From Antedon mediterranea (Eukaryota > Echinodermata > Crinoidea > Comatulida > Antedonidae): a stretch of DNA of 64,000 nucleotides. Both the position numbers and the translations under genes were made by a program. The stretch's first letter is position 1. Every line of letters begins with the position of its first letter. The stretch is taken from the NCBI RefSeq assembly GCF_964355755.1, contig NC_092671.1, positions 18,066,001 to 18,130,000 on the forward strand, written 5' to 3'. The notes beneath the pieces are model-generated. The model was not told the origin of the DNA. It saw nothing but the letters and a program-made list of their open reading frames with translations, and made no database searches. Positions 55,720-64,000 of this stretch are shown in pieces.

Positions 55720-56085
55720 CTTCGAGAGTGCATACCTCCGCCTACTGTAAATTTTTCAGATTTAGTCACTGTAAAGTGTGTGTCTTAATGCTGTGTGTGA
55801 TTTAGGCTAATTTCACTACAAGCATGTGTATGCGAGTTTGGTGTAAAGGTTATGTAACTGGCCTTTCAACTAACAATAGCTTCAGCCGACTATCAATAGA
55901 ACAGAAACGCGAACAAATTGGGATTGTGGTCTGGATTGCCTCCAAATTAATGGAGAGGTCCATGACCACATATCTATCTTTATTTTCATTTTGGGAAAGA
56001 TCTTGTAATTACTTTTTAAGTAATCCTGCAAACAAACAAACAAACACGATCGATTACATATACCTCCTTGGCGGAGGTAAATAAT
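55720..56085 (+). mobile_element. Probable SINE/RTE-type repeat with CCTCCGCC/GGCGGAGG ends and (AAAC)n
   Basis: CGAGAGTGCATACCTCCGCC near the left (55734-55742) and CCTCCTTGGCGGAGGTAAAT at the right form inverted CCTCCGCC/GGCGGAGG motifs. Just before the right end is AACAAACAAACAAACA. The 86-codon open frame inside has no known domain. The layout resembles widespread invertebrate short retroelement tails. Confidence 0.6.
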
Positions 56086-56828
56086 ACAGTACATACCCAA
56101 AAGCTCTGCAATTTCTTACTATTTTACTTTTATCGTTTTGATTTTAGCATTTTGCTTATTTTATTTGTATCCATTAAGATCCATCCACTAATACATACAA
56201 ACATCATTTTTGTCAGTAATTTGCCTTTTGATTTTAATACGTATACTTTCACCTCTTTACACACACTGAGGTGCATACCATACAAAATGTAGGTGTTTAC
56301 ACAAAGCATTCATGCATTTTACATTACCATAAATTAGTGGTATTTTTAAACTGGCCTTTATTGTGCATTAACTAAAACTTAATGAATACTGCGAGGGCGA
56401 AAATTGTTCATTAACGGCAACAAACAAAGATAACTTTCAGTCCAATTAAATAGCTTCCCATAGGGATTACATTGTAAATAAGATTATGATACAATTATAT
56501 ACAATGCCAATAGTCTTCTGAAACATTAAGCTCATCCTGATTTTTAACAGATTCTGCAAGGATATCTTGTCAATTTGATTAAAACACTCAGATTTAATCG
56601 TACTCTGGGATATAACCAAATTCCTGAATGCTGAGTACACTTACTTGTCAAGACAAATTAACCATTTTGAAAGGTCAAACTAATATATTTTGGGTATAAA
56701 AGTAAAGGGGTTTATTCCTGAGTTGGAAATTAATTTACAGGTATGTCCCACCCAAAAAAAATAAATAAATAAAGATTAATAGAATCCGACTTTGAATAGG
56801 CTATTCTGTAGTTAATCAAGTTATTAAC

Positions 56829-57045
56829 GTACAGCATGGAGGTAAAATAGAAGGAGAGAGCTCGAATGTATGTAATCTGCTTAATCCAATTAACAGGATG
56901 TGCGATATGATATTTTCAAAGCCGAAGCCTTGTACCGACAGCCCGCGGCGGTAGCAGGAAGCCCTTTCTCACCAAGGTTAGCCGCCGCTCTAGTTCAGCC
57001 CTCTATCGTAGAGAAGGTCAGAGCATGCACCTCCATGCGTACAGT
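56829..57045 (+). other. GC-rich island: possible orphan exon (56897-57016) or short TIR repeat
   Basis: The block 56897-57016 is open for 40 codons, sits between AACAG and AAG|GTCAGA, is phase 0 at both ends and is far more GC-rich than its surroundings. It reads DVRYDIFKAEALYRQ, then PRLAAALVQPSIVEK. That fits a coding exon, but I do not recognise the protein and no partner exon is visible. Against this, TACAGCATGGAGGT (about 56830) and ACCTCCATGCGTAC (about 57030) bracket it as inverted repeats, which fits a small mobile repeat. Undecided. Confidence 0.4.
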
Positions 57046-57757
57046 ATGTACAAACAAAAATGAACACATAATAGTTTCATTTTTAAAAAGACAACAGAAA
57101 CTTAAATTTCACCAATAACCCCATTGTATGACTATTTTTTTCCTTTAAATTATTATAAATAAATTAAATTGTTCCTGGTAAATATTTTGTGTTTTTATTT
57201 GTTAACTATTAATGTGACAATGACATTAAAATTGTATGTTCACCAAAAAAATCAATTAAAAAAAAAAAAGAAAAAAATATTGTATTATTTTTCAAGGGGA
57301 CAATATATCTTTAAAAAAAGAAAGTTGCTGTTCAATTCTTTAAAATAGAACTTTTTACATTGAAGTAAAAAATATTAAAAGATATCCATGGCAATAGGAG
57401 ATTAATTGTGACAGAGTGCCATTAATTCAGTTATTTTAAGAAAGTTTTAGGGACTAAAGTACTTAGTCGGGTTTTACATTTTAACATTTTATTTATATCT
57501 CAATCTGGGCTTACATTTAATGCATATTCAATACCTCTGTTTATATGCTGCATCAAAATGTCATTATTCAGCAAACCAAATTTACCGATGTTTGACCTTT
57601 TGTTTTCGGTGATGAATAATAAAATGATTATTATAGCTTTAAATAACTGTTTGTACTGTGTAACATAATGTACAAACAAATACTATAGATTATTTCATAT
57701 TTAGAGTATGCAATTATACATTTGTGTCAATGTAAAATCAGAGTGTGAAGTATTCCC
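57046..57757. other. Intergenic, no gene seen
   Basis: AT-rich with poly(A) runs near 57256-57275. No feature. Confidence 0.5.
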
Positions 57758-58171
57758 TTAAAATGGACCTGAAATGGAATTTCGATTTTCAAGAAATTCA
57801 CACATGTTATTTAAATGTATCAAATTAACATAAACCCATACAAATAAAAACAAAATGTATAGTATTTTGAGTAAAAACGAAATTTTAAGATACCATGGTA
57901 AATTAGCGAAAATTACTCACGCCATTGCAATATTCTATTTCAACGGCCGTCGGAAGCCTCTATATTCACGACGTCACATACACACGATGATATCGAGAGC
58001 GTGTATGCCGCCCGATAGTCACCCGCGAATTTTTTTGATTTTCAAATGGGGCTTTCCCCAAAAGGGCCAATTTTTATTTTGTAACAATATACATTCTAGC
58101 AACACCTAATAGCCCCCAAAACATCATTCTAAAATGAAAAAAATCGAAAATCCATTTCAGGTCCATTTTAA
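57758..58171. mobile_element. 406-bp TIR element flanked by TTAA
   Basis: The left end AATGGACCTGAAATGGAATT (57762) and right end AATCCATTTCAGGTCCATT (to 58167) are inverted repeats of about 28 nt with few mismatches. TTAA is on both sides (57758-57761 and 58168-58171). The GC-richer interior (57940-58030) has no transposase. The TTAA target is characteristic of piggyBac-type elements, but the ends do not start with the usual CCC. Confidence 0.75.
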
Positions 58172-58962
58172 CCAGCAATTTCTGAACACCTCTCTGAGTT
58201 CCTACATAATAATAAACTGTTAACAATTACTATTTCAAGTTGTCTTGTCCCCCAAAAACATGAAAAATGAAGATTAAAGAAAATCAGATGTTGTAGTAAC
58301 AAAGTTAATCACTTCCGTAGAAAAAAACCTGAAAAAGTAATGACAAAATAAATGGTTAAATTCAACCAAAAACCCATTGGCTGGCAGCCAATTTGATTAT
58401 TTTTTGCTTTAAATTACAGTTTATTCAGGTAACTAATTTTTTTCCGTTCCAATTTTTGGTCAAAGTGACATTAAAATGGAATATTCAACAAAAAAATGTG
58501 GTAGTTCGTATTTATGTAGAATTTTAATCATTAGTACTTTACCTTGATGGATTTTATTCTGTATACAAAATTTACAACAGTTTGAAAATGTTTAATACAA
58601 GGCAACTTTCAAAGTCAGGTAGATGACTATTGTGTTTATAATGTAGCATAGGTATTAAAAAAAATATTGGGCATCATTAAAATTAAAATACCAATAGTGC
58701 AGCTATCAAGAAAACCAATTTATAATGAATCAAAATAATTCAACATATTAGTATATAATTGCACAATGAATTGAATCGTTATTTGATAAGTTGCAATCAT
58801 TACATGAATACCGTAATGAATTGCTTTATTAATATCAAATATATATCATTTATTTAAATGAAAATATAAGTGTGCTGTATGTATTAAAAAATGAATATGG
58901 AAAGTACAATACAATAGGCCGGCCGTTATTGTAGTATACTTTTAAGATCTATATACTATGTA
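58172..58962. other. Intergenic, no gene seen
   Basis: AT-rich; nothing recognised. Confidence 0.5.
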
Positions 58963-59137
58963 CAGGGAATAATTTCGCCAGTGTAGCATAGCAAAAAGCT
59001 ATACAAAACAACCTTTTTGCTACACATTTCTACAATTGTGTAGCAAAAAATACAATACAAAACTATGTTTCTTGACTAAAAAATCAGTTTGATTAGCAAT
59101 TTTGCTAAACAAAATCTTCAAATGAAATTTTTCCCTG
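58963..59137. mobile_element. 175-bp CAGGG-ended TIR element with 5-bp target duplication
   Basis: The left end CAGGGAATAATTTC (58963) and right end GAAATTTTTCCCTG (to 59137) are inverted repeats with one mismatch. ATGTA flanks both sides (58958-58962 and 59138-59142). Internal TTGCTACA/TGTAGCAA and TTAGCAA words recall the larger element at 30211-31547, which also has CAGGG ends and a 5-bp duplication. Confidence 0.8.
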
Positions 59138-60685
59138 ATGTATGCTATAATTATAGTACAAAAGAGTGGTCTGCCAATACTGTATGAATTATTGATCACT
59201 GTTATTGTTTATACTGTGTTTAGAAGAAAAATTGTTATTAATATTATTAATAGTACTATCGTCATATACAATTTAAAAGGAAAACCACAAATTTCCTGAT
59301 TTGTCCCATGAACAAAAGACCGTTTTCTATTATGATAATCCCTCACTTCAAAATGGTTTATCCCAACATTCAAATAGTTATCCTTCATTCCATTAGTAAA
59401 TGACAGAACGGAGGAATGCTCATTTACACAGTGGGATGAAAACATCTATAAGTTTTCAGCATTTGTACTGATGTGTATTTAATCTATGCTCTCTACGATT
59501 TTCAGCATTTTCACCTTTTTAGATTATTTCTGCCGTATCTGCAATTCTAGGTCCAATATCGTGAGTTACCACACTTTTGTTAACATTGCATTCACAATAT
59601 TCATGTTTCAAGTAAATCATATTTATTAATGTTAATTGTTATTAATATTTTGCATGTTGTAGCGAGTCAATTTCTATTTTAAATTGTATTGGATAAACGA
59701 CATTATAGATTTTTTTGTCTTGAAATTATAAAAATTACATATTTATTTTAAAATATTTTGCATACAAAAACGTTTTATATTATAAAGATTGAATTAATTA
59801 CCATTTATTTATGCTAACTTGAGTGAGGGCAATAACAATGAATGGTATTTTTTAGTGTAAGAATAGTAGACTTATTAATTATTTTTTTTATACAGAAACA
59901 ACAGTGTTAAGTGAGAAGATCTTGTTTTACTTGTAATATTTGATAAACAGCCTAAAATGTGCTTAGAATTTGATCTTTGTTATTTTCACATCCTCCTCCC
60001 ATTCAATTTTGGAACCCTTAAAGTAAATACTTACAATATAAATTATATATACTTACAGTACTACATAATTTATTCTAATCATCAAGTGTTTTGAGGTGTA
60101 CATTAAATGGTGAATATTCTTATAATCTTCATTGTTTGAAATGTCACACATGACTACTGTAATATTAAATCCTCTCATTTCAAATGAGATGAGAAACTAA
60201 CTAACTCACTTTTTTTGCCTAAAAAGAGACCTACTGAAATGCTAGCTCTTTGGAGTTAAAATTTATACTCATGACGATAACCTACTTTTAAAATCCTTAT
60301 AAAATATATATTTCCACCATTCTTTACATATTTAATTTAAATAAAATTTATCGTTTAAAATGATTAATAAATGTTTAAAACCAGCTGTTGCATATGCAGC
60401 TTCAAGAATCCATCGAACGGGGATGAATTTCTAATTTACATTGGTAATTGGTCTTTATCTCTGGGGAATCAAGTCTTGGTGAAATGCAAGACTTTATACA
60501 TTGTATTAATCTAATGAATGTAAAAATGTGATTCCCCATGCAGTTCTATGATGCGCTTGTTCAGTAAACAAAAGCTATCGGTAACACCACATCTCATTCA
60601 AGCACTTAAAGTTGCTGTCTAATGTTATCCATTATGATCAGCTCATTTTACCAGAAAAGCTGAAGAACTTCGGGAAAACGCAGAC
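59138..60685. other. Intergenic, no gene seen
   Basis: AT-rich. A 78-codon minus-strand frame at 59209-59445 has no recognised domain. Confidence 0.5.
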
Positions 60686-60688
60686 TAA

Positions 60689-61350
60689 GACCCCATTTAC
60701 ACTTACGATTTAGGCCGGCCCTGGGTCGGCCCTGGGTCGGCAATTGATAAGTGTAAATACTCCAAAAAGTTAGGCCGGCCCTGGGCCGGACGCAGATCTG
60801 GGCCACCTCTCCAGGTAGGTTCAGGAGCGGCTTTTACGTTTGGGCCGGCTTACGCAGTGAACCGTGAACAACGTTTGACCTTTTTATGAGGTTGTTGTTA
60901 TGACGATCCGACATTCTCAGTACATCATACCTTCCTCCTTTTCGGGCGACAATTTGTTTCCTTCATCATTTATATAGTTAAATTTATTTTCAGACATCTT
61001 CTTTCAATAAAGTATTCCTCCGCTTGTTTCGCATACATAAAATACAGCCATATTATATATAAAACAGTGGTGTTCATTTTGTTTTTAATGGGACAAAAAA
61101 CAACAATACAGTATAAATATAAAACGGTCGGTTCGCGCGGAGAGTTGAATTGACGATCGAGTGAGAAAAATGTAAACAAACTGAACAAACTGTACTTCGT
61201 ATCCCAGCATGCAATGGTACTTCCGATAAAATTATTTACGACCAGTAATCTGCGTCGCTAGTGTAAACGCTCTGGGGCCGGCCTAAAAGGTAAATATTTG
61301 CAACCGGCCCAGGACCGGCCCTGGACCCAAACGTAAGTGTAAATGGGGTC
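60689..61350. mobile_element. 662-bp Harbinger-like TIR element with TAA target duplication
   Basis: The terminal repeats GACCCCATTTACACTTACG (60689) and CGTAAGTGTAAATGGGGTC (to 61350) are perfect over 19 nt. TAA flanks both sides (60686-60688 and 61351-61353). A 3-bp TWA duplication and ACACT-containing ends fit PIF/Harbinger MITEs. Subterminal GGCCGGCCCTGGG words are repeated at both ends (60713-60785 and 61274-61325). There is no transposase frame. Confidence 0.85.
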
Positions 61351-61610
61351 TAAGGTTACGAATAGGGGGGTTCTACAACTAGCATAGCTACAGTACCCCT
61401 AGCAACCACTAACATCTAGTCATTGCCAGACGAAGACTTTTTGAAAACAAGTCGAAACTGTCAATTTTCATACAATTATGCATCCATGAATGGTTTAACG
61501 TAAAGAATTTTATAGTTAATACTACTGTAGTTAAGATAGTTAATATAAAAACCAGATGAAAACATTTTTCGAACATTATGAAGGAGAGGTATTTGTAATG
61601 ATAAGGTATA

Positions 61611-61740
61611 TCAGACTAGCATGTGAGAGGTATGGGTTCAAGATCTGTCTGTGCCCAGATTACTTGTATCCTTAAGCCTGCCTGTCGACGACGTTGAGAG
61701 TTGCGGTAAATAACAATATGAATAGAATAGAAACAAAAGT
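61611..61740 (+). repeat. tRNA-derived SINE fragment
   Basis: GGTATATCAGACTAGCATGT followed by GGTATGGGTTCAAGATCTG has the spacing and wording of Pol III A and B boxes (B box GGTTCAAGATC). The sequence then leaves tRNA-like form and ends in an A-rich tail (AATAGAATAGAAAC). No acceptor stem pairs, so it is not a functional tRNA. Confidence 0.55.
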
Positions 61741-63435
61741 TAAATTAAATGGCACAAAAAAAAACAAATTGAGAATAATAACTTAAACAAATATAAATGT
61801 TACCCTGGTATTTTTTAATCTGTTTATATTAAATGTAAACTTTTCGAAAGATGGCAATCAATCATTGTTTTAAAATTATGCTGGATAATACTTAATGTCA
61901 CAATACACATGCATCTTGTGAGGGATATCAATCAAGTATGAAGCAAATGTTACAACCCTTGTTTTACCATAGCAGTGACTGACCACTGATTTTCTCCTTA
62001 TACAGTATGTATAAAATGTGAACTTTGCTAAATTATTGAGTGATATGTCATGCCTAGCCATCTTCAATCCTTTATTAATGATTCATATAAAGGGAAGAGC
62101 AGCCCACTCAGACCAGGTCAATCAATCAAGGTCAATTTTAATCTAAAATATTTTTTTTTTTAATTTATGAAATATATTGTACTTACTGTATAACCCGGGG
62201 AGGTCACTTGTATATAAACCAAACGGGGGGTGCAGCAGCCACTTCAAGACATGAGGCACTTGCGCTACCTGTTTTACTGAAAAATACTACTATATTCAGT
62301 AGACACCCCTACCAAATGAACACTTTTTGTTCCCCAAAGGTGTCTTTAGAAGGGGGTATAGTAATAGTATTAAATTGATAATATTATTTGGTATTAAAAT
62401 ACAGTTATACATGCAGTATGATATACAGTAGATAGTTATAAATTGGTAAAAAAAAATATAATTATGTAATATTCTGAAATTTTGACTGATTTGGATTTAT
62501 ATCTGCAACTTTGAAATTAAATGTTTTTTTGTTCAATATAGTAATTTAAAATCTTGTTTAGGTGTAAAGAACATTGAAATGTCATTATTAATTATGTTTC
62601 TGTATAACAAAGTTATATTGCTTTAAATAATTATGATTTGTTTCAATTAATGTTACTGCAATCATTTGCCCTGAAATTGTTTATATTTTATTTCAGTGAA
62701 TGGAGTGACTAATTAACATACTTTCTTAGATTTCTTGATTTATGAATTTAACAAGAAATGTGGCATGTTTTATTATATATTTGTTTAGTGATTATCAATT
62801 TACAACTTACTTATAGCTTTTCTATTAACGTTTGTGCCATATATTTCATTTCTTAAGAAACTTCCATTAAGACTTCTGTAATACTTTAGTGGAACATACT
62901 TCTCTTCAACATTTTTCCATTGTAGTATTACATTTTTGGTACATTATTTCAATAAAAAAATGATTTGTATCAATTATGTGTTTGGTTTTTGATAGGAATC
63001 GGAAACATATGGTACAGTATGTCTTTTAGTAGGGTCACTCACCACAAGCTTAATTCTTACAATAGCATTAGTGTCAATCTAATGCATACTTTTCTAAAAA
63101 AAATTGACTATACAGTAATTGCGATATATTAATTTCCTGCTGTCAAATACAATGCCATAATTTGTTACAGAAATTTGTTTTTCCCCCAGGAGTACTGTTT
63201 ACAAAAGGATGGCATTCACCCCAGGATAGCATGCCAAGGTTTATTTATTAATTGCAAAGAAACTAACTAATCAAATATTATATATAATAATATACTAAAA
63301 ATAATTCTATAAAATTCTATAAAAGGGAACACTTTTGGGTACCCAAAAAAAAGTATCCCCTTAATTGGAGTGTCCACTGAATAGAAGCGTTACATCCCCT
63401 GGGATTGTAATAAAACAAGGCCATATACATGGCTG
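61741..63435. other. Intergenic, no gene seen
   Basis: AT-rich. Scattered TACTGTA words and short A runs; no gene or complete element recognised. Confidence 0.5.
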
Positions 63436-63522
63436 TAGTCGCGTGCTTAAATTTTAGTTAGTGTTTACCGACCGACTGACCAACCGACCGACATAGTGAC
63501 TAAGCTATAGAGTCGCTAAAAA
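63436..63522 (+). repeat. Fragment of the (GACC)n-bearing dispersed element
   Basis: TAGTCGCGTGC at the left, a short ACCGACCGACTGACCAACCG core, then CCGACATAGTGACTAAGCTA and AGAGTCGCT at the right. It is a shortened, diverged copy of the repeat ends seen at 9530-10318. Confidence 0.75.
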
Positions 63523-63639
63523 CTATATAAATACTTTGATTCATCAAATTTGTGTTTTTCACAGGCCGATTTAGACATATGGAGTAATCTATTTATTAAA
63601 CGCTTAGGAGTGATTGAGATACTGTATTATAATTTTTTG

Positions 63640-63780
63640 AATAGTTTTTTATAGGTTTGTTTAAGTTCATTGTTGTTTCACACAATACAATACAATACAA
63701 TAGAACAGTAACATAAATTAATAAATACAATTGTGTGAGGAGGACGCATTAAGCCAAGGCTTAAGTTTGGTCCTCCAGAT
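63640..63780 (-). repeat. Probable LINE 3' tail with (TATTG)n
   Basis: On the minus strand, TGGAGGACCAAACTTAAGCC, TTGGCTTAATGCGTCCTCC and CACACAATTG lead to repeated TATTG units (63681-63701 on the + strand as ACAATACAATACAATACAAT). This is the arrangement of LINE 3' ends. No coding remains. Confidence 0.5.
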
Positions 63781-64000
63781 AATTAATATATTTAATTATT
63801 TAAAGACCCCTTCCCTGCAATTTTGGACGTTTTTTGGAAAATAATACATATATATCACTTTAAAAACATTAAACCATGTCATTCCTTGTCTTAAATGTAC
63901 GTTTTATGGTAAATTATGATAAAAAGTGAGAAACAATGCACTACCTAAGTAGCTCGCGGCGATCGACCTCTCGTGGACGGTCTTAGGCCTAGCCTAGCTA
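63781..64000. other. Window end, no gene seen
   Basis: AT-rich until the last 60 bp, which turn GC-richer (CTCGCGGCGATCGACCTC) and end in AGGCCTAGCC. A feature may begin here but it is cut off. Confidence 0.4.

Noticed and set aside
61634-61680. tRNA gene suggested by GGTTCAAGATC
   Set aside because: The acceptor and anticodon stems do not pair, so a SINE fragment is the better reading.

Overview
The window is AT-rich animal genomic DNA with short exons, long introns and many fossil transposons. The organism is most likely an echinoderm or another invertebrate deuterostome. This rests on the echinoderm-like N-terminus of the beta-catenin protein and on very frequent AGGCCTA and GTACTGTA words. 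I cannot settle the class from sequence alone.

Two complete protein-coding genes, both on the + strand and head to tail, can be rebuilt exon by exon with consistent splice sites and phases. The first (15063-21038, 7 coding exons, 641 aa) is PDE12, a mitochondrial 2',5'-phosphodiesterase/poly(A) exonuclease of the EEP family. The second (coding 32265-51395, 16 coding exons, 809 aa, plus a probable 5' UTR exon near 26564-26694) is beta-catenin (CTNNB1/armadillo). It has an intact GSK3/CK1 phosphodegron, the armadillo repeat array and the C-terminal DTDL PDZ ligand. It also has a 42-nt microexon near the N-terminus. The two genes act in unrelated processes (mitochondrial RNA deadenylation; Wnt signalling and adhesion).

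Layout: 1-15000 is gene-poor, with dispersed repeats including a 789-bp element with microsatellite blocks near both ends. 15063-21184 is PDE12. 21190-26500 is intergenic and holds an old tandem duplication and a degenerate minus-strand LINE (about 23010-25370) that carries its own tiny hairpin insertion. 26520-52560 is beta-catenin; its introns host several non-autonomous terminal-inverted-repeat (TIR) elements of 0.5-1.9 kb. 52560-64000 has no gene I can establish. It holds several more TIR elements, a tRNA-like SINE fragment and one GC-rich 120-nt open block (56897-57016) that could be an orphan exon or part of a repeat.

No rRNA, canonical tRNA, CRISPR array or bacterial-style operon was seen. 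No new multigene system is evident. The most unusual material is the transposon biology: CAGGG-ended elements with 5-bp target duplications, a 29-bp perfect hairpin with a 7-bp target duplication, a 1.9-kb element whose ends are arrays of ACGCGT-type motifs, and a LINE that appears to have lost its endonuclease region.
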